A DNA stretch of 64,000 nucleotides. It comes from an uncultured Sphingomonas sp. (GTDB lineage Bacteria > Pseudomonadota > Alphaproteobacteria > Sphingomonadales > Sphingomonadaceae). Both the position numbers and the translations under genes were made by a program. Each line of letters begins with the position of its first letter. Position 1 is the stretch's first letter. Where the stretch lies: positions 11,673 to 75,672 of the forward strand of contig NZ_CAKZHV010000025.1 in the NCBI RefSeq assembly GCF_936927845.1. Direction: 5' to 3'. The notes beneath the pieces are model-generated. The model saw only the letters and a list, made by a program, of their open reading frames with translations, did not search any database and was not told where the DNA came from. Below, in pieces: positions 54,485 through 62,995 of the stretch.

Positions 54485-54895
54485 TTACTTCCGCAACATC
54501 TGGACCGAGGCGAAGCAGGTGAACCCCGCGGTGCCCCGTTGCAGCCGCTGCACGTATTTCAGATAGGCGCGGCTGCGCTCGTAATCATAGCCGGGCAGGT
54601 TTGATCCGCCGGCGAGCGCGCGGCGCACGTCCTCGCCCTTGAGCGGGCGTCCGGGCGGAGCGAACGCGCCCGCGGTGCCTGCGGGAACCACGTTGCCGTC
54701 GGCGCTGATGTACCTGCCCGCGCGGCCCGCATCGGGGACGGGGATGTCGCAGGCGAGCACCGAGCCCGCGGTCTGCGCCAGCGCCGGACGGATCGACACC
54801 ACCGAGGCCGCGCCGACCGCACCGAGCATCAGCGCGCGCCGGCGCGTCGGGCGTTCCACCTGGTGGTCGGCACTGGGAATAGCGTCGTCGTCCAT
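54485..54895 (-). CDS. Tat-exported small protein, candidate substrate of the HPr-rel-A cassette
   Basis: A 136-residue protein with a twin-arginine signal (PTRRRALMLGAVGAASVVS, cleavage after RPALA at about residue 40). The mature domain of about 95 residues has two Cys (SVLACDIPV and GFTCFASV), a Gly/Pro-rich first half, and GYDYERSRAYLKYVQRLQ, a helical stretch. No homology to a known enzyme is seen. Being first in the cassette and exported folded, it may be the modified protein or a structural part of the system. The cassette is divergent from phoR. Confidence 0.7.
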   Translation of the reverse strand: MDDDAIPSADHQVERPTRRRALMLGAVGAASVVSIRPALAQTAGSVLACDIPVPDAGRAGRYISADGNVVPAGTAGAFAPPGRPLKGEDVRRALAGGSNLPGYDYERSRAYLKYVQRLQRGTAGFTCFASVQMLRK

Positions 54896-55059
54896 AGGCC
54901 TCTTCTACGCCGCATCGCCCTTCCACATTCCTAATGCGGCGACAAGGGTGCGCGCCGGCAGGCCGACATGGCGTGCCATTCGGGCACGTTAACCATGACA
55001 GCCCTGCCCCCTTGCCGCTCCCTTTGCCCGCGGGGTTGGAACCGGCTAGTCAGCGCGGC

Positions 55060-56265
55060 GTGATCGAAGGTTTCGCGCTCCGCACCTGGCTTGCCGGCAC
55101 GATCGCGGTCGTGACCGCCGCGATCGTCTACACTTATGCCCGCGACGTGCAGCTCGCGCTGATCGTGCTGGTCGGCGGCGCGACCGCGACCGTGATCGCG
55201 CGCAGCATCGGCGACAACGACCTGGCCGAGCCCGACGCGCCGGCAGAGGGCGACGCGCCGCTGGAACTCGCGCCGGTGCTGGAGGCGATCCTCGATCCGG
55301 TGGTGATGGTGCGCGACGGGCGCGTGATCGCGGCGAACGCGCCCGCGCGCCTGGTGCTGGGCCAGCACATTATCGGCGAGGACGTCCGTACCGCCATCCG
55401 GCATCCCGCCGCGAGCGATTACCTGTCGATGCCCGCGGACGAGCGCGGCACCGCGCCGATCGAACTCGTCGGGCTGGGCGCGCAGGACCGCCGCTGGCAG
55501 ATGCGCGCGACCGATACCGCGCCGGGTACGCAGATCGTCCACCTGCTCGACCAGACCGGGCAGCACGCGGCCGAGCGAATGCGCGTCGATTTCGTCGCGA
55601 ATGCGAGCCACGAATTGCGCACGCCCTTGTCGTCGATCCTGGGCTATGTCGAGACGCTGAGCGACGAGGCCGGCGAGGACCCGGCGATCCGCCGCCGGTT
55701 CCTGAGCATCGTGTTCGACGAGGCGACACGGATGGAGCGGCTGGTCGAGGATCTGATGAGCCTGTCGCGGATCGAGGCGGAGAAGTTCCGCCTGCCCTCG
55801 GCAACGGTCGACCTGGGCGTGCTCGCGGTCGAGGTGCACGAGGCGCTGCGGCACAGCCGCGGCACGCGTGGCGAGGACGTGGTGCTGCGGCTCGATGAGG
55901 ATGTGCCGCCGGTTGCCGGCGACCGCGTGCAATTGTCGCAGGTGCTGCACAATCTGATCGGCAATGCGATGAAATACGGCCGCACCGGCACGCCGGTGAC
56001 CGTCACCGTCCAGGCGCGCGCGCGCGACGCGGTGATGGTGCGGATCGAGGACGAGAGCGAGGGCATCGCACCCGAACATATCCCGCGCCTGACCGAACGG
56101 TTCTACCGTGTCGACGCGGGGCGCAGCCGTTCGCTCGGCGGGACCGGACTAGGCCTCGCGATCGTCAAGCACATCGTCGAGCGGCATCGTGGCCGGCTCG
56201 ACATCGCGAGCACCGTCGGAAAGGGCACACGCGTGACGGTGACGCTGCGCGCGGCGGGGCACTGA
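55060..56265 (+). CDS. phoR: phosphate regulon sensor histidine kinase
   Basis: A 401-residue PhoR-type kinase. The start GTG 55060 (IEGFALRTWLAGT) begins the N-terminal anchor region, but no ribosome-binding site is obvious and GTG 54973 or TTG 55036 are alternatives. Two short helices (about 10-30 and 35-50) are followed by a PAS domain (about 70-165) and the H-box NASHELRTPLSSILGYVETL. The HATPase boxes NLIGNAMKYG and GGTGLGLAIVKHI are intact; G1 reads EDESEGI. Partner of PhoB. It precedes the Pho box, so its own transcription may be separate. Confidence 0.93.
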   Translation: MIEGFALRTWLAGTIAVVTAAIVYTYARDVQLALIVLVGGATATVIARSIGDNDLAEPDAPAEGDAPLELAPVLEAILDPVVMVRDGRVIAANAPARLVLGQHIIGEDVRTAIRHPAASDYLSMPADERGTAPIELVGLGAQDRRWQMRATDTAPGTQIVHLLDQTGQHAAERMRVDFVANASHELRTPLSSILGYVETLSDEAGEDPAIRRRFLSIVFDEATRMERLVEDLMSLSRIEAEKFRLPSATVDLGVLAVEVHEALRHSRGTRGEDVVLRLDEDVPPVAGDRVQLSQVLHNLIGNAMKYGRTGTPVTVTVQARARDAVMVRIEDESEGIAPEHIPRLTERFYRVDAGRSRSLGGTGLGLAIVKHIVERHRGRLDIASTVGKGTRVTVTLRAAGH

Positions 56266-56287
56266 TCGAGGCGCGCGTCGCGAGGCG

Positions 56288-56316
56288 CTGTCATCATGCG
56301 GTAACGCGAGTGTCAC
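56288..56316 (+). promoter_or_regulatory. Pho box (PhoB binding site)
   Basis: Three 7-base direct repeats spaced by four bases: CTGTCAT-catg-CGGTAAC-gcga-GTGTCAC. The 11-base period and the CTGTCAT/GTGTCAC matches fit the PHO box consensus. It lies 57 bases before the pstS start, in the gap after phoR. The middle repeat is the weakest. Confidence 0.7.
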
Positions 56317-56372
56317 ACGGGGGCTCGCGCGGGTCGACGCCGCGGGGGCGCGATCAATACTTCGGGGAATCG

Positions 56373-57440
56373 ATGCGTCGTCTCGTCCTGGCGCTCGCGG
56401 CATGGTTGCCGGTCGCGCTCGGCGCCTGCGTGGATCAGGCGGCGGGGGGCGGCGCGGGTGCGCGCGACCAGATCCGCGTCGTCGGCTCCTCAACCGTTTA
56501 TCCGTTCACGACCCTGATCGCCGAACAATATCTCGCCGCCAACCCAGATGCGCGGCCGCCCGTGATCGAGTCGACCGGGACGGGTGCGGGCATACGGCTG
56601 TTCTGCGCCGGCATCGGTGCCTCCTACGCCGACCTCGTCGACGCATCGCGCCGGATGAAGCGCAGCGAGTATGACGAATGCGCGCGCCACGGTGCGGGTG
56701 ACCTGATGGAGGTGCAGATCGGCATCGACGGGATCGCCTTTGCCGAGGCGCGACAAGGGCCTCCGATGCGTCTGACACCTGCCCTGCTGTTCCGCGCGCT
56801 CGCCGCCGCGCCGAACGGCCACCCCAATCGCAGCCGCATCTGGCGCGATCTCGACCCGGCGCTGCCCGCAACACCGATCCGCGTCTACGGCCCGCCTGCG
56901 ACGAGCGGTACGCGCGAGGCGTTCGCCGAGCTGATCCTGGCGCGTGGGTGCGAGGCGCTCGATCCCGAGCTGGCCGACTTGCGCGAGCGAAACCGTGCCG
57001 CGTTCGATGCGCGTTGCCTGACCGTGCGCGACGACGGCGCCTATATCGACGCAGGCGAGAACGATAATTTGATCGTTCAGAAACTGGGCGCCAATCCCGA
57101 CGCGATCGGCATCTTCGGCTACAGTTACCTGGAGGAGAACAGCGACGCGGTGCGCGGCGTCGCGATCAGCGGGGTGGAGCCGACCTATCAGGCGATTGCC
57201 GATGGCCGCTATCCCGGTGCTCGCCCGCTCTACGTCTACGTCAAGCGCGCGCACCTGCGCGCGGTGCCCGGGCTGCGCCGCTTCATCGCGCTCTATGCCG
57301 CCAATTGGGCGCCCGGTGGCGCGCTGAGCCGGCGCGGACTGATCCCCAGCCCGGCGAGCGTGCGCGCGCGCGCCGCCGACACGATCCTGCACAATCGCGC
57401 GCTCGATCCCCGCGCCCTAGACTCCGACGTGCTCGGCTGA
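56373..57440 (+). CDS. pstS: phosphate ABC transporter substrate-binding protein
   Basis: A 355-residue periplasmic binding lipoprotein. The start is ATG 56373 (MRRLVLALAAWLPVAL), with a lipobox ALGAC. Phosphate-binding loops are visible as RVVGSSTVYPFT (about 35-46), STGTGAGIRLFCAG and PPATSGTREAFAEL. It delivers phosphate to PstCA. The Pho box upstream predicts induction on phosphate starvation. The stop overlaps pstC by TGATG. Confidence 0.93.
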   Translation: MRRLVLALAAWLPVALGACVDQAAGGGAGARDQIRVVGSSTVYPFTTLIAEQYLAANPDARPPVIESTGTGAGIRLFCAGIGASYADLVDASRRMKRSEYDECARHGAGDLMEVQIGIDGIAFAEARQGPPMRLTPALLFRALAAAPNGHPNRSRIWRDLDPALPATPIRVYGPPATSGTREAFAELILARGCEALDPELADLRERNRAAFDARCLTVRDDGAYIDAGENDNLIVQKLGANPDAIGIFGYSYLEENSDAVRGVAISGVEPTYQAIADGRYPGARPLYVYVKRAHLRAVPGLRRFIALYAANWAPGGALSRRGLIPSPASVRARAADTILHNRALDPRALDSDVLG

Positions 57441-58816
57441 TGTCGTCGCTGACGCTCCTGTTCCTGATCGCTGCCCTGGGGCTCGTCGCCTGGGTGGTGG
57501 CGCGGACGCGGGCGCGGCGCTTCCGGCGTGGCGCGCGCCAGCGGTTCAGTTCGTTGCCGCAGCATCACGGCTGGTATGTGGCCTTGTGCACGGTGGTGCC
57601 CGCACTGACCTTTCTGCTGATCTGGTATTTCGTGTCACCCGCGCTGGTGACCGACGCCGTGCTCGCCACGCCGGGCGCCGCGGCGCTGCCCCCGGCGGGG
57701 TTCGATCGTGCGGCGATCCTGTCCGAAGCGCGCGAGATCGCGGGCAATCGTGCCTTTGGCGCGTTCACGCCGCTCGCCGACCGGCTCGCACCGGCTTACG
57801 CCACGGCACAGGCGCGCTTCGATGCGATCGGCACCGCCATCGCGCTGCTGCTGGCCTTTGCCGGTGGCGCGTGGTCGTTTCTTCGCGTGCGGCCCGGATT
57901 TTCCGCGCGGACACGCAACGAGCGGCTGGTCATGTGGCTGCTTCTCGCCGCCTCCCTTGTCGCGATCGCGACCACGGTGGGGATCGTGGTCAGCCTGTTG
58001 ATCGAGAGCGCGCGCTTTTTCCGGATCGTGCCCATCGGCGACTTCCTGCTCGGAACGCGCTGGAGCCCGGGGGTGATCGATCCGCGCGATCCCGGCGCGA
58101 CGCTGGGCGCATTGCCGTTGTTCTGGGGCACCTTCTTCATCGGCGCGGTGATTGCGATGGCGGTCGCGGTGCCGCTCGGGCTGATGAGCGCGATCTATCT
58201 GACGCAATACGCCAGCCCGGGCGCGCGCCGCTGGATGAAGCCGCTGCTGGAGGTGCTCGCCGGCGTGCCGACCGTCGTTTACGGCTATTTCGCCGCGCTG
58301 ACGGTCGCGCCGGCGGTGCGACAGGTGGGTGCGGCACTCGGCATCGCCTCGGCCTCGTCGGAGAGTGCGCTGGCCGCGGGGCTGGTGATGGGGATCATGA
58401 TCATCCCGTTTGTCTCCTCGATGGCGGACGATTCGCTCGCCGCCGTTCCCGCATCGATGCGCGACGGCAGTCTCGCGATGGGGGCGACGAGCGCGGAGAC
58501 GATCAAGCGCGTGCTGGTACCCGCAGCGCTGCCCGGCGTGATCGGCGGCGTGCTGCTCGCGGTCAGCCGCGCGGTCGGCGAGACGATGATCGTCGTCATG
58601 GCTGCCTCGGGCGTTGCCACGCTGACGCTCAACCCGTTCGCCAGCACCACCACCGTCACCAAGCAGATCGTCGACCTGCTGACCGGCGAGGCGGCGTTCG
58701 CCTCGGCGAAGACGCTCGCCGCCTTCGCGCTCGGGCTCACGCTGTTCGTCGTCACCTTGCTGCTGAACGTCGTCGCGCTGATGGTCGTGCGCCGCTACCG
58801 CGAGGCGTATGAGTAA
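57440..58816 (+). CDS. pstC: phosphate ABC transporter permease PstC
   Basis: A 458-residue permease. ATG 57440 overlaps the pstS stop. The N terminus carries an additional region of about 210 residues with two or three helices and an extracytoplasmic loop, not found in the 319-residue Escherichia coli protein. The permease core follows with FFIGAVIAMAVAVPLGLMSA, the EVLAGVPTVVYGYFA segment and the ATPase-contact loop GATSAETIKRVLVPAALPGV. It overlaps pstA by eight bases. Confidence 0.93.
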   Translation: MSSLTLLFLIAALGLVAWVVARTRARRFRRGARQRFSSLPQHHGWYVALCTVVPALTFLLIWYFVSPALVTDAVLATPGAAALPPAGFDRAAILSEAREIAGNRAFGAFTPLADRLAPAYATAQARFDAIGTAIALLLAFAGGAWSFLRVRPGFSARTRNERLVMWLLLAASLVAIATTVGIVVSLLIESARFFRIVPIGDFLLGTRWSPGVIDPRDPGATLGALPLFWGTFFIGAVIAMAVAVPLGLMSAIYLTQYASPGARRWMKPLLEVLAGVPTVVYGYFAALTVAPAVRQVGAALGIASASSESALAAGLVMGIMIIPFVSSMADDSLAAVPASMRDGSLAMGATSAETIKRVLVPAALPGVIGGVLLAVSRAVGETMIVVMAASGVATLTLNPFASTTTVTKQIVDLLTGEAAFASAKTLAAFALGLTLFVVTLLLNVVALMVVRRYREAYE

Positions 58817-60104
58817 GTCGCTCGTCCCCGAAGCGCCGGTGAGCGCCGCCGAGGTCGAGCCGCACCGCCCGACCGATTGGCGCAGCAGTGCGATGGAGCG
58901 GCGCATCCGTCGTCGCTACGCCGCGGAGCGTCGTTTCCGCCTGCTCGGGCTCGGGGCGGTGGTGATGTCCGCGGGGTTCCTCGCCTTCCTGCTGATCGTG
59001 ATGATCGCGCAAGGTCACCTGGGTTTCGTCGAGACGCGCGTCGCCGTGCCGCTCGATCTGCGTCAGGCGCGACTGGGCCTGAGTGCGGAGCGGCTGCGCG
59101 GGCCCGGCGCCGACCTCGCGCTGTCGGGTGCGGGGCTGGAGCGCGCGGTGGATACGGCCGCGAACCGCGCTTATCCGACCCAGGGTGGTGCGGCGCTGCT
59201 GTCGGACGGCGCGTGGCTGCGCGTGCGCGACCGATTAAAGCGCGATCCGCACCTGCTGGCGCAACCGTTCACGATCGACCTGCCGGTCGCCAGCGCGATC
59301 GACGTCGCGGCAAAGGGCAACGGCGCGCCTGCGGCGGAGCGCGTCGTCGCCGCGCTCGGTCCGCGGCTGTCGCGCGGGATGGCGTGGGACTTCTTCACCG
59401 GCGCCGATTCGACCGATGCGACACGCGCGGGGATCTGGGGCGCGCTCAAGGGATCGCTGCTGACCATGCTCGTCACGCTCGCGCTCGCCTTTCCGGTCGG
59501 CGTGCTGTCGGCGATCTATCTCGAGGAATATGCGCCGCGGAACCGGGCGACCGATTTCCTCGAGGTGTCGATCAACAATCTCGCCGCCGTGCCCTCGATC
59601 GTGTTCGGGCTGCTCGGGCTCGCGGTGTTCCTCGGCACGCTCCACCTGCCGCGCTCGGCGCCGCTCGTCGGCGGGCTGACGCTCGCGCTGATGACGATGC
59701 CGGTGATCGTGATCGCGTCGCGCAACGCGATCCGCGCGGTGCCACCGTCGATCCGCGATGCCGCACTCGCGGTCGGCGCGTCGCCGATCCAAGTCGTGTC
59801 GCACCACGTGCTGCCGCTCGCCGCACCCGGCATCCTGACCGGGACCATCATCGGCATGGCGCGCGCGCTGGGCGAAACCGCGCCGCTGCTGATGATCGGG
59901 ATGCGCGCCTTTATCGCAGCACCGCCCGACCGGCTGACCGATCCCGCCACCGCGCTGCCGGTGCAGATCTTTCTGTGGTCCGATCAGGTCAGCCGCGGCT
60001 TTGTCGAGAAAACGTCGGCGGCGATCCTGGTGCTGCTCGTCTTCCTGCTCGCGATGAACGGCGTCGCGATCTTCCTACGCAACCGTTTCGAGACGCGCTG
60101 GTGA
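58809..60104 (+). CDS. pstA: phosphate ABC transporter permease PstA
   Basis: A 431-residue permease, longer than the 296 residues of Escherichia coli because of an N-terminal DUF3333-like region: one helix (about 40-62) and a periplasmic domain to about residue 200. The core includes SLLTMLVTLALAFPVGVLSA, LEVSINNLAAVPSIVFGLLG and the coupling loop GASPIQVVSHHVLPLAAPGI. ATG 58809 lies within the end of pstC; the stop overlaps the pstB start. Confidence 0.93.
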   Translation: MSKSLVPEAPVSAAEVEPHRPTDWRSSAMERRIRRRYAAERRFRLLGLGAVVMSAGFLAFLLIVMIAQGHLGFVETRVAVPLDLRQARLGLSAERLRGPGADLALSGAGLERAVDTAANRAYPTQGGAALLSDGAWLRVRDRLKRDPHLLAQPFTIDLPVASAIDVAAKGNGAPAAERVVAALGPRLSRGMAWDFFTGADSTDATRAGIWGALKGSLLTMLVTLALAFPVGVLSAIYLEEYAPRNRATDFLEVSINNLAAVPSIVFGLLGLAVFLGTLHLPRSAPLVGGLTLALMTMPVIVIASRNAIRAVPPSIRDAALAVGASPIQVVSHHVLPLAAPGILTGTIIGMARALGETAPLLMIGMRAFIAAPPDRLTDPATALPVQIFLWSDQVSRGFVEKTSAAILVLLVFLLAMNGVAIFLRNRFETRW

Positions 60105-60871
60105 TGAGCAACAACCCGCCCAAGATGACCGCCAGCCACGTCGACGTCTTTTACGGCGCGAACCATGCGATCCGCGACGTGTCGATCGACGTGTACCAAG
60201 AGGACGTCACCGCCTTCATTGGTCCGTCAGGCTGCGGGAAGTCGACGTTCCTGCGCAGCCTCAATCGCATGAACGACACGATCCCAACCGCGCGCGTGAC
60301 GGGTGACATCAGGCTCGACGGCGAGGACATCTACGCGCGCGAGATGGACGTGGTGCAGTTGCGCGCGCGGGTGGGCATGGTGTTCCAGAAACCCAATCCG
60401 TTCCCCAAATCGATCTACGAGAACGTCGCCTACGGCCCCAAGATACACGGGCTGGCGCAATCGAAGGCCGAGCTCGACCGCATCGTCGAACGCTCGCTCA
60501 GCCGAGCGGGTTTGTGGAACGAGGTGAAGGATCGACTGTCCGATTCCGGCACCGCGCTGTCGGGTGGGCAGCAGCAGCGATTGTGCATCGCGCGCGCGAT
60601 CGCGGTCGATCCCGAAGTCATCCTGATGGACGAGCCGTGCTCCGCGCTCGATCCGATCGCCACCGCGCGGATCGAGGAGCTGATCCACGATCTGCGCGGC
60701 CGCTACGCGATCGTGATCGTCACGCACAACATGCAGCAGGCCGCGCGCGTCAGCCAGCGGACCGCCTTTTTTCACCTCGGACAGTTGATCGAATACGGCG
60801 ACACCTCCGACATCTTCACCAATCCCCGCCAGGAGCGGACCAAGGATTACATCACCGGCCGGTACGGCTGA
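60104..60871 (+). CDS. pstB: phosphate ABC transporter ATP-binding protein
   Basis: A 255-residue ABC ATPase. The Walker A motif is GPSGCGKSTFLRSLNRMND, the Q-loop is MVFQKPNPFP, the signature is LSGGQQQRLCIARAIA, Walker B is VILMDEPCSALDP and the switch His is in VTHNMQQA. PstB-specific sequence (NRMND, NPFPKSIYENV) makes the assignment certain. ATG 60104 overlaps the pstA stop (TGATG). Confidence 0.98.
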   Translation: MSNNPPKMTASHVDVFYGANHAIRDVSIDVYQEDVTAFIGPSGCGKSTFLRSLNRMNDTIPTARVTGDIRLDGEDIYAREMDVVQLRARVGMVFQKPNPFPKSIYENVAYGPKIHGLAQSKAELDRIVERSLSRAGLWNEVKDRLSDSGTALSGGQQQRLCIARAIAVDPEVILMDEPCSALDPIATARIEELIHDLRGRYAIVIVTHNMQQAARVSQRTAFFHLGQLIEYGDTSDIFTNPRQERTKDYITGRYG

Positions 60872-60882
60872 GGGATAGAGCA

Positions 60883-61587
60883 ATGGCAAGCAGCCAGGAA
60901 CATACGGTCAAGGCGTTCGACCAAGACATCGGACAGTTGCGCGGATTGATCTCGCAGATGGGCGGGCTCGCCGAGGCGGCGATCGGCAATGCGATGCTGG
61001 CGCTCCAGCGCGGCGACCACGAACTCGCCGCGCAGGTGCGCGCCGACGACCGCAAGATCGACGCGATCCAGCACGAGGTCGAGCGCGCGGTCGTGCGCAT
61101 CATCGCGCTGCGTGCGCCGATGGCGAATGATCTGCGCGAGGTCGTCGCTGCGCTCAAGATCGCGACGGTGGTCGAGCGGATCGGCGATTATGCCAAGAAC
61201 ATCGCCAAGCGCGTGCCGCAGATCGACAGCGAGCACCGCATCGATCCGATCTCGACGCTGCCAGCGATGGCGCGGATGGCGGCGGACATGGTGCGCGACG
61301 TGCTCGACGCCTTTGCCGCGCGCGATCCCGACGCCGCGATCGCGATCTGCGAGCGCGACGACGCGCTGGACGATTTCTACGACAGCATCTTCCGCACGCT
61401 CGTCACCTACATGGTCGAGAACCCAAAAACGATCAGCCAGTGCGCGCACCTGCTGTTCGTCGCCAAGCATCTGGAGCGGATCGGCGACCATGCGACCAAC
61501 GTCGCCGAGATGATCCACTTCGCCGCGCACGGTACGCCGATCGCCGACCGCGAGCGGTCCGAACCCACCTTTTCGCCAAGGAGCTGA
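60883..61587 (+). CDS. phoU: phosphate signalling protein PhoU
   Basis: A 234-residue cytoplasmic protein of two three-helix bundles. The conserved metal-binding motifs are ERIGDYAKNIAKR (first half) and ERIGDHATNVAEM (second half). PhoU links PstB to PhoR and keeps the regulon off when phosphate is high. GGGATAGAGC precedes ATG 60883. Eleven bases separate it from pstB. Confidence 0.97.
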   Translation: MASSQEHTVKAFDQDIGQLRGLISQMGGLAEAAIGNAMLALQRGDHELAAQVRADDRKIDAIQHEVERAVVRIIALRAPMANDLREVVAALKIATVVERIGDYAKNIAKRVPQIDSEHRIDPISTLPAMARMAADMVRDVLDAFAARDPDAAIAICERDDALDDFYDSIFRTLVTYMVENPKTISQCAHLLFVAKHLERIGDHATNVAEMIHFAAHGTPIADRERSEPTFSPRS

Positions 61588-61593
61588 CCCACA

Positions 61594-62286
61594 ATGGCAC
61601 GCGCACGCATGTTGCTGGTCGAGGACGATGCGAGCCTCGCCGAACTGCTCGTCTGGCATTTCGCCCGCGAGAATTTCGACGTGCAGCACACGATCGATGG
61701 CGAGGAAGCGCTGCTGCTCGCGCGCGAGACGCCGCCCGACATCGTGCTGCTCGACTGGATGGTGGAGGGCATCTCGGGCATCGAGGTCTGCCGCCGGCTG
61801 CGCCGCGCCGCCGAGACGCAGAACGTGCCGATCATCATGCTGACCGCGCGCGGCGAGGAGGAGGACCGCGTCCGCGGGCTGGAGACGGGGGCGGACGATT
61901 ACGTCACCAAGCCGTTCTCCCCGCGCGAATTGGTCGCGCGCGTCGGCGCGGTGCTGCGCCGCGTCCGCCCGGCGCTGGCGGGCGAGGCGCTGAGCTATTC
62001 CGACCTCGAGATGGACACGGTCGGCCACAAGGTGCGGCGCGGCGGCGAGGTAATCCCGCTCGGCCCGACCGAATTCCGACTGCTCAAGCATTTCCTCGAA
62101 CACCCCGGCCACGTCTTCTCGCGCGAGCGGTTGCTCGACAGCGTCTGGGGCCACGACAGCGACATCGAGAGCCGCACGGTCGACGTCCACATCCGCCGCC
62201 TGCGCAAGGCGATCAACGAAGGTGGGCGGCCCGATATCATCCGCACGGTGCGTTCGGCCGGCTACGCGCTCGACGCGGGACACTGA
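61594..62286 (+). CDS. phoB: phosphate regulon response regulator
   Basis: A 230-residue OmpR-family activator. Receiver: LLVEDDASLAELL, phospho-acceptor in IVLLDWMVEG (about residue 53), Lys in VTKPFSPREL. The winged helix contains PTEFRLLKHFLEHPGHVFSR and RTVDVHIRRLRKAI. PhoB binds Pho boxes such as the one at 56288-56316. It starts six bases after phoU and is the last gene of the operon. Confidence 0.97.
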   Translation: MARARMLLVEDDASLAELLVWHFARENFDVQHTIDGEEALLLARETPPDIVLLDWMVEGISGIEVCRRLRRAAETQNVPIIMLTARGEEEDRVRGLETGADDYVTKPFSPRELVARVGAVLRRVRPALAGEALSYSDLEMDTVGHKVRRGGEVIPLGPTEFRLLKHFLEHPGHVFSRERLLDSVWGHDSDIESRTVDVHIRRLRKAINEGGRPDIIRTVRSAGYALDAGH

Positions 62287-62413
62287 GCGCGTCGGTGGAC
62301 CGGTTCGGCCGCAAACGTCGGATCGCTAACGCAACGATGGACCCTTCCTGCTGATCGCACGTTCCCCCGACCGCGTGTCTTTCACACGACCGACATTCGG
62401 CAGGAGAGTTCTC

Positions 62414-62914
62414 ATGAAGTCTATCCTTCTCGCAGCGGCGGCCTTCATCGCGGCCCCGGCAATCGCGCAGACCACCACGACTCCGGCTCCGGCCGACAGC
62501 GGCACGACCATGCCGCAGGATCAGACCACCACCACCGATTCAACGATGTCCACCACGCAGAGCGACCCGTCGATGTCGACGCCGCCGACCGCGTCGGACC
62601 CGAACATGCCGACGCAAGGGTCGATGCCGAACGCGCCGATGAGCCAGTCGCAGACGATGCCCGCGCCGACGACCGGCGGCGACGGCACGATGTCGACCCC
62701 GGCCGGCGGCTATCAGCCTTCGCAGCCCGCGATGAGCGGCCAGATGGCACCGGGCGCGACCGTCCGCTACCAGCCGGCACAGGACCCGAACACCGCCTAT
62801 CCGCCGCCGGCGCCGAAGGCGAGCTACCCGATCTGCAAGGCCGGCCAGTATGACGGCTGCACCCAAGCGAGCGACGCGCGCGGTTCGCGCAAGGCTCCGC
62901 GCCGCCGCCGCTAA
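62414..62914 (+). CDS. secreted Thr/Met/Pro-rich protein
   Basis: A 166-residue exported protein. ATG 62414 follows AGGAGAGTT; the signal peptide is MKSILLAAAAFIAAPAIAQ. The mature chain is a low-complexity series of Thr/Ser/Met/Pro-rich short repeats (for example TTTDSTMSTTQ) up to about residue 130. A small C-terminal motif follows: ASYPICKAGQYDGCTQA with two Cys, and a basic tail. The C-terminal CKAG...C pattern matches the protein at 9260-9547. Function unknown; an unstructured envelope protein. Confidence 0.65.
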   Translation: MKSILLAAAAFIAAPAIAQTTTTPAPADSGTTMPQDQTTTTDSTMSTTQSDPSMSTPPTASDPNMPTQGSMPNAPMSQSQTMPAPTTGGDGTMSTPAGGYQPSQPAMSGQMAPGATVRYQPAQDPNTAYPPPAPKASYPICKAGQYDGCTQASDARGSRKAPRRRR

Positions 62915-62959
62915 GCGCGGTTCGCGGGCGGTTGCGCCCGTTTGAATGATGAGTATGGG

Positions 62960-62993
62960 AAGGCGCTCCAGTTCACACGAAGGAGCGCCTTTT
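62960..62993 (+). promoter_or_regulatory. terminator-like hairpin overlapping the SDR gene Shine-Dalgarno
   Basis: A perfect 10-bp stem (AAGGCGCTCC / GGAGCGCCTT) with a 12-base loop, followed by TT. The 3' arm contains the GGAG of AAGGAG, which lies ten bases before ATG 62996. The structure could end upstream transcription or hide the ribosome-binding site. It is the only plausible ribosome-binding site for that gene. Confidence 0.6.
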
Positions 62994-62995
62994 CC

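Noticed and set aside
54973..55001. A CTGTCAT (minus strand) upstream of the Tat-protein cassette, as a second Pho box.
   Set aside because: Only one repeat matches; the two following 7-mers at 11-base spacing (AACGTGC, ATGGCAC) do not fit the consensus.
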